From Paracoccaceae bacterium (GTDB lineage: Bacteria > Pseudomonadota > Alphaproteobacteria > Rhodobacterales > Rhodobacteraceae): 11,498 nt of DNA. Each line of letters begins with the position of its first letter. The first letter of the stretch is position 1. The notes beneath the pieces were generated by a model. The model had not been told where the DNA came from. It searched no databases and saw only the letters and a program-made list of their open reading frames with translations. Where the stretch lies: the NCBI GenBank assembly GCA_016765235.1, contig JAESQH010000053.1, positions 11,712 through 23,209 on the forward strand, in the 5' to 3' direction. Shown piece after piece: positions 6,171 through 11,498 of this stretch. The translations under genes were made by a program, and so were the position numbers.

Positions 6171-6599
6171 ATGCAAAAATCCCCTTCTGCATTTCGCACC
6201 ATTAGTGAGGTAGGCGAAATTCTGGGGATTCCCGCGCATGTGCTGCGGTTTTGGGAAAGCAAATTCACCCAGATTAAACCTGTAAAACGAGGCGGCGGGC
6301 GGCGGTATTATCGCCCCGAAGATGTCGCGCTGATCCGCACAGTTCAACACCTGCTGCACGAACAAGGCATGACGATCAAAGGTGCGCAAAAAGTTTTACG
6401 CGAACGTGGCGTTAAGGCGATCATCGCGATGGGGCAGGATTTGCTAAATAATGTGCCTGCGCCAGGCGTGGTTTCAACGGCCGTGCCACAAGCCGTTGTG
6501 GCCCCGCCTTCCCCGAAAAATCCACAACTTAAAACGATATATTTGCGGCTTTTGGAGATGCAAAAATCTATCAAAGCACAAATTGCGGAACTCGCCTGA
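6171..6599 (+). CDS. MerR-family transcriptional regulator
   Basis: This is the MerR-type regulator conventionally found behind ihfA in alphaproteobacteria; its target genes are not known to me. The 142-residue product begins with the winged helix-turn-helix: FRTISEVGEILGIPAHVLRF, WESKFTQIKPVKR, then GGRRYYRPEDVALIR, which is the recognition wing. LLHEQGMTIKGAQKVLRERG follows. A Pro/Val-rich linker (about residues 99-120) leads to a short C-terminal helix, LKTIYLRLLEMQKSIKAQIA, probably the dimer coiled coil. There is no cysteine set for metal or redox sensing. I chose the ATG at 6171. The GTG at 6135 would extend into ihfA and precede the conserved SPSAFRTIS start. The ribosome site is weak, so translation may be coupled to ihfA 10 bp upstream. 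Confidence 0.88.
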   Translation: MQKSPSAFRTISEVGEILGIPAHVLRFWESKFTQIKPVKRGGGRRYYRPEDVALIRTVQHLLHEQGMTIKGAQKVLRERGVKAIIAMGQDLLNNVPAPGVVSTAVPQAVVAPPSPKNPQLKTIYLRLLEMQKSIKAQIAELA

Positions 6600-6618
6600 A
6601 TGCCCCCTTCTTTCCCGC

Positions 6619-6646
6619 TTGCCACCAATGTTTTGATCGCTATAAC
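6619..6646 (+). promoter_or_regulatory. Promoter of the tRNA-Pro gene
   Basis: TTGCCA (6619-6624) and TATAAC (6641-6646) are 16 bp apart, five of six bases matching at the -10. The predicted start, about 6652-6654, leaves only a few bases before the mature tRNA 5' end at 6657. The promoter begins 20 bp after the merR stop codon. Confidence 0.6.
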
Positions 6647-6656
6647 AACCCTCAGT

Positions 6657-6733
6657 CGGGCTATGGCGCAGTCTGGTAGCGCGTCCGTCTGGGGGACGGA
6701 AGGTCGTGAGTTCGAATCTCGCTAGCCCGACCA
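6657..6733 (+). tRNA. tRNA-Pro (anticodon GGG), CCA encoded
   Basis: A 77-nt cloverleaf can be folded by hand. The acceptor stem pairs CGGGCTA (6657-6663) with TAGCCCG (6723-6729), and discriminator A and encoded CCA end at 6733. The D stem is GCGC with loop AGTCTGGTA. The anticodon stem TCCGT/ACGGA encloses the loop CTGGGGG, placing GGG at 6691-6693. The T arm carries GTTCGAATC. The C1-G72 first pair and G37 fit bacterial tRNA-Pro. It reads CCC and CCU proline codons. It has its own promoter and terminator. I see no duplicated 3' end nearby that would suggest use as an integration site. Confidence 0.97.
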
Positions 6734-6738
6734 TTTTC

Positions 6739-6773
6739 AAAACGCTGGCGCTCGCGCTGGCGTTTTTGTTTTT
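6739..6773 (+). terminator. Intrinsic terminator after tRNA-Pro, abutting dcd
   Basis: AAAACGC (6739-6745) pairs with GCGTTTT (6760-6766). Tandem G-U wobbles (TG/TG) continue the stem into GCGC/GCGC around a CTCG tip, about 12-13 pairs in RNA. TTTTTGTTTTT (6763-6773) supplies the U tract. It starts 5 nt after the tRNA CCA. The ribosome site and ATG of the dCTP deaminase gene come within 13 nt of the U tract, so that gene must be read through this terminator or be started from a promoter upstream of it. Confidence 0.8.
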
Positions 6774-6785
6774 CAGGATGATGAA

Positions 6786-7871
6786 ATGAATACTTCCCGA
6801 CAAGGCGTTCTTCCCAGCCAAACTATCCGGCAAATGTTGTCCGATGGGCGTATCACCGTCAATGAACCGGTTCCTGACGGGCAAATTCAGCCCGCCAGTC
6901 TGGACCTGCGGTTGGGAAATATTGCTTACCGGGTTCGGGCGTCCTTTTTGCCGGGCAACGGGAATACGGTGGCGGAACGCCTTGCGGACTTCGAGATGCA
7001 TCAAGTTGATTTATCTGATGGCGCGGTACTGGAAAAAGGGTGTGTCTATGTCGTGCCCTTGATGGAAGGGTTGAACCTGCCCGCCGAAATTAACGCTGTG
7101 GCCAATGCCAAAAGTTCGACCGGGCGGCTGGATTTATTCACCCGCCTGATTACCGATAACGGCACCGAATTTGACCGTGTGGAGTCTGGCTATTCCGGCC
7201 CGCTATATGCGGAAATATCCCCCCGATCGTTCTCGGTTCTGTTGCGCCCCGGGATGCGGTTGAACCAAATCCGGTTCAGGCAAGGGCAGGTCGTACTTTC
7301 GGACGACGAATTGCGAGCCATGGACGCCGAACACGCGCTGGTGGATAGCGAGGCGCATATTGATCACGGGCTGGGTTTCTCGGTCGATCTGACACCGCGT
7401 GCTGGCGACGTGGTCGGGTATCGCGCCAAGCCGCACACGGGGCTGATTGACCTTGATCTTATCGGCCATTACCCGCAATCGGAGTTCTGGGAGCCGGTTT
7501 ATGCGCCCGAAGGCCGGATCATCCTTGACCCCGGTGCATTCTATATTCTGGTCAGCCGCGAGGCTGTACATGTGCCCCCCGATTGTGCCGCCGAAATGGC
7601 CCCGTATCTGGCGATGGTGGGCGAGTTTCGTGTGCATTATGCAGGTTTTTTTGACCCCGGATTTGGCCATGAAGCTGCTGGTGGCAAGGGCTCGCGCGGT
7701 GTGCTTGAAGTGCGCTGCCACGAGGCCCCGTTCGCGCTGGAACATGGGCAAATTGTCGGGCGGTTGGTCTATGAGAAAATGACCGAAGTGCCGGATATTT
7801 TATACGGCAAGGCGATGGGGTCAAATTATCAAGGGCAAGGTTTGAAGCTGTCTAAACACTTCAAAGCTTAA
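6786..7871 (+). CDS. dcd: 2'-Deoxycytidine 5'-triphosphate deaminase, fused double-domain form
   Basis: The family deaminates dCTP to dUTP, feeding dTMP synthesis. The 361-residue length is about twice the classical trimeric Dcd, and matches the alphaproteobacterial tandem form in which two dUTPase-like barrels are joined. The first half has DGQIQPASLDLRLG (31-44), AKSSTGRLDLF (108-118) with the SSxxR active-site signature (S110, S111, R114), YAEIS with the presumed catalytic E143, and LLRPGM (152-157). In the second half FFDPGFG (288-294), GVLEVRCHE (E308), FALEHGQIVGRLVYE and NYQGQ are clear, but the SSxxR position reads PYLAMVGEF. The halves therefore look functionally unequal. AGGA (6775-6778) supports the ATG at 6786. 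The gene starts just after the tRNA terminator and stops 2 bp from the convergent scpB stop. Confidence 0.88.
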   Translation: MNTSRQGVLPSQTIRQMLSDGRITVNEPVPDGQIQPASLDLRLGNIAYRVRASFLPGNGNTVAERLADFEMHQVDLSDGAVLEKGCVYVVPLMEGLNLPAEINAVANAKSSTGRLDLFTRLITDNGTEFDRVESGYSGPLYAEISPRSFSVLLRPGMRLNQIRFRQGQVVLSDDELRAMDAEHALVDSEAHIDHGLGFSVDLTPRAGDVVGYRAKPHTGLIDLDLIGHYPQSEFWEPVYAPEGRIILDPGAFYILVSREAVHVPPDCAAEMAPYLAMVGEFRVHYAGFFDPGFGHEAAGGKGSRGVLEVRCHEAPFALEHGQIVGRLVYEKMTEVPDILYGKAMGSNYQGQGLKLSKHFKA

Positions 7872-7873
7872 GG

Positions 7874-8524
7874 TTATTCGAACATATCGTCCTGATCGCG
7901 ATCGTCTTCGTCGCCACCTTCTTCAATTTCGCCAACGGTGCCCGGTGTTGGACGGTTATCCAGAATTCCGGCAGCGCGAAGTTCCTTGATACCCGGTAGG
8001 TCGCGAGAAGTTTCCAGCCCAAAATGATCCAGAAATTCTTGCGTCACAATGAACGTCACAGGGCGGCCCGGTGACATGCGGCGACGGCCCAGTTTGATCC
8101 AGCCGAGTTCCAACAGCATGTCCAGCGTTCCACGAGACACTGAAACGCCGCGAATTTCTTCGATCTCCGCACGTGTTGTGGGCTGGTGGTAGGCGATAAT
8201 CGCAAGGGTCTCGACACCTGCGCGCGATAGCTTGCGCGTCTCGATCGTTTCTTTTTGCATCAAGAACCCGAGGTCGGGTGCAGTGCGGAACGCCCAACCG
8301 TCACCGGCTTTTACAAGGTTCACGCCTTTGCCCTCATACCGCTTGCGCAGGTGCGTCAGGGCTTCGGGAACCTCGCAACCGTGCGGAAGGCGATCAGCAA
8401 TTTGCTTGCTGGTCATCGGTTCGGTAACGGCAAATAGGATCGCCTCAACCATGCGTTCCTGTTCGGCCATTGGGGGGGCTTCAAACAGGGATTCAATGTT
8501 GGATTCTGGAGTCGGCTCGCTCAT
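7874..8524 (-). CDS. scpB: Segregation and condensation protein B
   Basis: ScpB is the winged-helix partner (kite subunit) of the SMC-ScpA complex that organises and segregates the chromosome. The 216-residue protein shows MVEAILFAVTEPMTSKQIAD (25-44), then the first winged helix. SRAGVETLAIIAYHQP leads into the conserved TRAEIEEIRGVSVSRGTLDM, followed by LGRRRMSPGRPVTF and TQEFLDHFGL, all standard ScpB blocks. The C-terminus is a strongly acidic, probably disordered tail (EIEEGGDEDDRDQDDMFE). Its ATG follows the scpA TAA directly (TAAATG), with only a weak ribosome site, which indicates translational coupling. The gene converges on dcd; the tat genes that often follow scpB in this group are not here. 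Confidence 0.96.
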   Translation of the reverse strand: MSEPTPESNIESLFEAPPMAEQERMVEAILFAVTEPMTSKQIADRLPHGCEVPEALTHLRKRYEGKGVNLVKAGDGWAFRTAPDLGFLMQKETIETRKLSRAGVETLAIIAYHQPTTRAEIEEIRGVSVSRGTLDMLLELGWIKLGRRRMSPGRPVTFIVTQEFLDHFGLETSRDLPGIKELRAAGILDNRPTPGTVGEIEEGGDEDDRDQDDMFE

Positions 8525-9328
8525 TTATACGCCCGTTTTGCGCAGTTGGATGGGCGCAAAGGATTCCGTTTGCTTCATTTCCAGACGACCTTCTTTGACC
8601 AGTTCCAACGCGGCCGCAAAGGTCGAAGCCGTAGCCGAGCGGCGTTTTTTGGGATCGAGACGCCACGCTTCGGGCAGATATTGCGAAAGCTCGCCCCACT
8701 CGATTGCGTGACCTATCAGGCCTTTCATACGCTGAAGCGCCTGTTCCATCGTGTAAACAGCGTCGCGTTTCATGCGCAGCGGTTCGAAATCGTCGCGGGT
8801 TTTGATGCGGGCGTAGGCTTGCATCAGATCCAGAATAGTCGCGGAATATTTGACGGTACGTTTGCGGGATACAACTTCGGTTTGGCCGCGTGCAAAGAAA
8901 TCGCGGCCCAGCTGATCGCGCGCCAAAAGACGGGCAGCGGAGCGGCGCATGGCTTCAAGGCGTTCCAGCTGGAAGGCCAGATGTGCGGCCATTTCTTCGC
9001 CGGATGGACCATCATCATTGGGGTCGGCAGGTAGAAGCAGGCGCGATTTCAAATAGGCCAGCCAGGCCGCCATGACCAGATAATCGGCGGCCAGTTCAAT
9101 GCGCAGGCGCTTGGCCTCTTCGACGAAATTCAAATACTGTATGGCCAGTCCAAGGATAGAGACCTTGCGAAGGTCAACTTTTTGCGTGCGCGAAAGGGTT
9201 AACAGCAAATCGAGCGGCCCCTCGAAGCCGTCAACATCAACAACCAGAGATTCCGCAACGATACGCGCCTCAACATCGCCAAAACTGTCTTGCTCGGCGG
9301 CTAAGGCTGCTGTGTGGTCGTCGGTCAT
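8525..9328 (-). CDS. scpA: Segregation and condensation protein A (kleisin)
   Basis: ScpA is the kleisin that bridges the heads of the SMC dimer and recruits ScpB. The 267-residue product has the N-terminal SMC-neck-binding region DGFEGPLDLLLTLSRTQKVD (33-52), then RIELAADYLVMAAWLAYLKS (76-95) and RLLLP. The middle segment is Arg/Glu-rich and binds ScpB. The C-terminal winged helix includes TASTFAAALELVKEGRLEMK. Compared with Bacillus ScpA it carries about 25 extra N-terminal residues, common in alphaproteobacteria. CCCTCCT at 9334-9340 gives a strong AGGAGGG ribosome site on this strand, 5 nt from the ATG. It lies 25 bp after the SPOR gene and runs directly into scpB. Confidence 0.96.
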   Translation of the reverse strand: MTDDHTAALAAEQDSFGDVEARIVAESLVVDVDGFEGPLDLLLTLSRTQKVDLRKVSILGLAIQYLNFVEEAKRLRIELAADYLVMAAWLAYLKSRLLLPADPNDDGPSGEEMAAHLAFQLERLEAMRRSAARLLARDQLGRDFFARGQTEVVSRKRTVKYSATILDLMQAYARIKTRDDFEPLRMKRDAVYTMEQALQRMKGLIGHAIEWGELSQYLPEAWRLDPKKRRSATASTFAAALELVKEGRLEMKQTESFAPIQLRKTGV

Positions 9329-9353
9329 GATAACCCTCCTGTCTGTCGGACGC

Positions 9354-10250
9354 TCATTGCGACGTCACCGAAATACAGTCGACACCGCGCGCATCAAGTG
9401 CTGCGCAAAGCGCACGGGTTTGATCCAACCCCTCAAAACCAGCGGCGCGAAGGCGGTACAGCAGGCGGCCACCTGATTCAATTGGTTCGATATATCGTTG
9501 AGTGTTGGCCAGCAGATCGCCGTGTTTGGACTGATATTCAAGCCAGACATCGCCCGCATCCTCAAGGCTATTATACGCGCCAAGCTGGATCAGAGCCGCA
9601 CCCGGATCGAGTAGCGGATTGCCGAATTTTGGTGCAGGACGTGGCAGCGCCGGCGTCTCTAACGAGGTGCCGCCTTCTTCGGGTTGGAGTTCTTGTAGCA
9701 AGCCCTCAATAGCGTCTGAAATCGGGTCAACCTGCAAGAAATCATCGGGGCGGCGAACAGGTAAGTTCATACCGTCAGGCGCGACAGAGGGTTCAATAAC
9801 CGGATCGATTTCCACCATCAATGTAGCTGCATCGACGACCATTGGCTCGGAATCGGGAGTATCTATCGGCGCGGGTAGCGGCGCTGGTTGCAACGCAGAC
9901 ATAGTCTCGTCTTCTGCGGTCACGCTTTGCGATGCCGGCGCCAAAGTGGTGGTGGTATTGACCGCGGTCGCGCTGGTATCAGCCAAAACTTCGTTAACGG
10001 CTAACCCCTGATTATCAACCGGTGTGCCTTGCGGATCATCTGGCACAATGCGGGCGTTGCCTTCCATAGCGCGAATTACGGGCACGTCAGTCGCGTCGCG
10101 CTGACCCAGCAGAAAACCCCAGTAGATGACGCCAATAACTAGACCAAGCGATGCCACAGCACCGATCCAGCGCAGGGCGACAGCCACAACGCCAGAAGCC
10201 CCAAGCGGGGCGGACTCATGCGAATCCGATTCGTAATGCGATTCCTGCAT
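9354..10250 (-). CDS. Membrane-anchored SPOR-domain protein
   Basis: SPOR domains bind denuded peptidoglycan at the division septum, so this is probably a periplasm-facing cell-division or wall-remodelling protein. The 298-residue product has a short charged cytoplasmic N-terminus, one membrane segment (about residues 29-48, ending VIYWGFLLG), and the conserved juxtamembrane stretch VPVIRAMEGNARIVPDDPQG. A long acidic, Pro/Thr/Ala-rich linker (about 85-215) follows. The SPOR domain (about 218-296) starts ALIQLGAYNSLEDA and ends with CAALDARGVDCISV; its two cysteines (C282, C292) match a pair common in these proteins. The ribosome site is weak (AAAGG some distance upstream). It follows argS after 69 bp and precedes scpA. 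In related genomes nagZ usually separates SPOR from scpA; it is absent here. Confidence 0.9.
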   Translation of the reverse strand: MQESHYESDSHESAPLGASGVVAVALRWIGAVASLGLVIGVIYWGFLLGQRDATDVPVIRAMEGNARIVPDDPQGTPVDNQGLAVNEVLADTSATAVNTTTTLAPASQSVTAEDETMSALQPAPLPAPIDTPDSEPMVVDAATLMVEIDPVIEPSVAPDGMNLPVRRPDDFLQVDPISDAIEGLLQELQPEEGGTSLETPALPRPAPKFGNPLLDPGAALIQLGAYNSLEDAGDVWLEYQSKHGDLLANTQRYIEPIESGGRLLYRLRAAGFEGLDQTRALCAALDARGVDCISVTSQ

Positions 10251-10268
10251 CGGGTTATCAGCCTTTCA

Positions 10269-10290
10269 CGCATACTTTATATGGTATGCG
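10269..10290. repeat. Palindrome CGCATAC-N8-GTATGCG between argS and the SPOR gene
   Basis: Perfect 7-bp arms (10269-10275 and 10284-10290) flank TTTATATG. Read on the minus strand, the spacer contains TATAAA, a possible -10, with TTGGAG (10297-10302) as a -35 only 15 bp away, which is short. No T tract follows on either strand, so it is not an intrinsic terminator. It may be an operator over a promoter for SPOR-scpAB, or an mRNA processing or spacing hairpin after argS. The function is inferred. Confidence 0.45.
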
Positions 10291-10319
10291 CCACTACTCC
10301 AACCCCATAATGTGCGTAT

Positions 10320-11498
10320 TTACCGCATCTCTTTTGCCGGGGTCACCCCAAGGATACCAAGACCGGCAGCAATAGCAACGGCTACCGCACGGATAAGTGC
10401 GATACGAGCGGTACTTTGCTTAGGGTTGTCTGCCCGGATAAAGCGCAATTCAGGTTCGATTTTACCGAGGTGCTGGAGCGCATGGAATTCGGACGCCAGT
10501 TCGTAAAGATAGAATGCAATCCGGTGCGGTTCATTGGTTTTTGCGGCGATTTCCAGCAGGCGCGGCCACTCCGCCAACTTCTGAGCGAGGCTTAGTTCAG
10601 CTGGGTGCGTTAGAAGGGTCAGGTCGGCATTTACCAGCGTTTCATCATCGGTTTCCAGCCCTGCTTCACCCGCTTTGGTCAGCACCGAATTGACCCGCGC
10701 GTGGGCGTATTGGACGTAGAATACCGGATTATCTTTGGATTGCTCCAACGCTTTTGACAAATCGAAATCGAGCGGCGCGTCGTTTTTGCGGGTCAGCATG
10801 ATAAAGCGGGTAACGTCTGCGCCCACTTGTTCGAGGACATCGCTTAGCAAAACGAACGTCCCTGCCCGTTTGGACATTTTGAACGGCTTGCCGTTTTTAT
10901 AAAGTTTCACCAACTGGCAGAGTTTTATATCGAGTGGGACTTTGCCATCAGATAGTGCCGAGACGGCGGCCTTCATGCGTTTGACATATCCGCCATGGTC
11001 GGCGCCTAGAACGTCGATCAGCTCGTCGAAACCGCGTTCAATTTTGTCATAGTGATATGCGATGTCCGGTGCGAAATACGTCCAGTCTCCGTCGGATTTT
11101 TTGACGGGGCGATCAACGTCGTCGCCGTGCTCCGTGGACTTGAACAGCATTTGTTCGCGTGCTTCCCAGCCTTCGGGTAGCTTGCCTTTCGGGGGGGGCA
11201 GAACGCCTTCATAGATCAGGCCTTTAGCGTCGAGATTATCAAGCGCTGCTTCGATTTTCCCAGTGCCGTACAGGGATTTTTCGCTGAAGAACACGTCCAT
11301 GGTTACGCCCAGCGCTTTTAGGTCGGCGCGGATCAAATCCATCATCATTTCGGTCGCGAATTCCCGCAGGTCTTCCAGCCAGACACTTTCCGGTTGGTCG
11401 ATCAGGCTGTCGCCATATTTTGCCTTTAGCGCTTCACCGACGGGGATCAGGTAGTCGCCGGGGTACAGGCCTTCGACGATTTCGGGCTCAAGGCCGTT
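10320..11498 (-). CDS. argS: Arginyl-tRNA synthetase, C-terminal part (5' end outside the window)
   Basis: ArgS charges tRNA-Arg with arginine in the cytoplasm; it is a class I synthetase. The frame is open to the right edge, giving 392 codons; a full ArgS is about 550-580 residues, so the N-terminal part, including the HIGH motif, is missing. The first visible residues read NGLEPEIVEGLYPGDYLIPV. The ATG at 11348 is internal. Visible features are WTYFAPDIAYHYDKIERGFD, LGADHGGYVKRMKAA, and FKMSKRAGTFV, the KMSKS-type loop in its KMSKR form. The DALR-type anticodon-binding domain then begins near VFYVQYAHARVNSVL. It ends AKEMR, with TAA at 10320-10322. It is the first visible gene of a probable argS-SPOR-scpA-scpB run. 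Confidence 0.96.
   Translation of the reverse strand, partial: NGLEPEIVEGLYPGDYLIPVGEALKAKYGDSLIDQPESVWLEDLREFATEMMMDLIRADLKALGVTMDVFFSEKSLYGTGKIEAALDNLDAKGLIYEGVLPPPKGKLPEGWEAREQMLFKSTEHGDDVDRPVKKSDGDWTYFAPDIAYHYDKIERGFDELIDVLGADHGGYVKRMKAAVSALSDGKVPLDIKLCQLVKLYKNGKPFKMSKRAGTFVLLSDVLEQVGADVTRFIMLTRKNDAPLDFDLSKALEQSKDNPVFYVQYAHARVNSVLTKAGEAGLETDDETLVNADLTLLTHPAELSLAQKLAEWPRLLEIAAKTNEPHRIAFYLYELASEFHALQHLGKIEPELRFIRADNPKQSTARIALIRAVAVAIAAGLGILGVTPAKEMR

Noticed and set aside
6657..6785. tRNA-Pro as an integration site for a mobile element
   Set aside because: No integrase, no repeated tRNA 3' end and no foreign-looking genes occur downstream; the next genes are housekeeping.
9354..10250. Repetitive Pro/Ala/Thr/Glu linker as a candidate novel repeat protein
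   Set aside because: Such low-complexity linkers between the membrane segment and the SPOR domain are normal for the family; no regular repeat unit is visible.
1..11498. Defence system, CRISPR array, toxin-antitoxin pair or biosynthetic cluster
   Set aside because: I found no spaced direct repeats, no effector-type domains and no small paired genes; nearly every gene belongs to a known housekeeping family.

Overview
The window looks like a chromosomal housekeeping segment from an alphaproteobacterium, most likely a marine member of the Rhodobacterales (roseobacter group). The reasons are the gene order DUF177/YceD-rpmF-plsX-fabH-ihfA-merR-tRNA-Pro, the argS-SPOR-scpA-scpB cluster, a solitary OlsB-type acyltransferase, and the fused double-domain dCTP deaminase typical of alphaproteobacteria. 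Base composition is moderate for that group. I see no phage, transposon, CRISPR, toxin or integrase signature.

Layout, left to right. Positions 2-433 are the 3' part of pyrE (+). A small orphan gene with a dimeric alpha/beta-barrel look (615-926, +) sits behind an AT-rich 180-bp leader with an inverted repeat. An OlsB/GlsB-type acyl-ACP:amino-acid N-acyltransferase (969-1691, -) is divergent from msrB (1789-2184, +). msrB converges on a BamE/SmpA-type lipoprotein gene (2181-2636, -), and the two stop codons interlock. A palindrome lies in the divergent gap before the envelope/lipid operon: DUF177/YceD (2742-3323), rpmF (3474-3677), plsX (3701-4798) and fabH (4802-5779). Next come ihfA (5858-6160) with its own leader, a MerR-family regulator (6171-6599), tRNA-Pro(GGG) with promoter and terminator (6619-6773), and a dCTP deaminase (6786-7871). 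On the minus strand are scpB (7874-8524), scpA (8525-9328), a membrane-anchored SPOR-domain protein (9354-10250) and the 3' part of argS (10320-11498, running off the window).

How the genes fit together. The central block couples fatty-acid initiation (FabH), acyl-phosphate supply for phospholipid synthesis (PlsX) and a ribosomal protein (L32). The nearby OlsB-like enzyme would draw on the same acyl-ACP pool to make a phosphorus-free aminolipid. The right-hand block joins chromosome segregation (ScpA/ScpB, the kleisin partners of SMC) with a division-site SPOR protein and an aminoacyl-tRNA synthetase. PyrE and the dCTP deaminase both supply pyrimidine nucleotides.

I found no strong case for an undescribed biological system. 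The points most worth a second look are: the solitary OlsB paralogue as a candidate glutamine-lipid enzyme (GlsB); the unequal active-site motifs in the two halves of the dCTP deaminase; the apparent absence of nagZ between the SPOR gene and scpA; and several short palindromes in intergenic regions.
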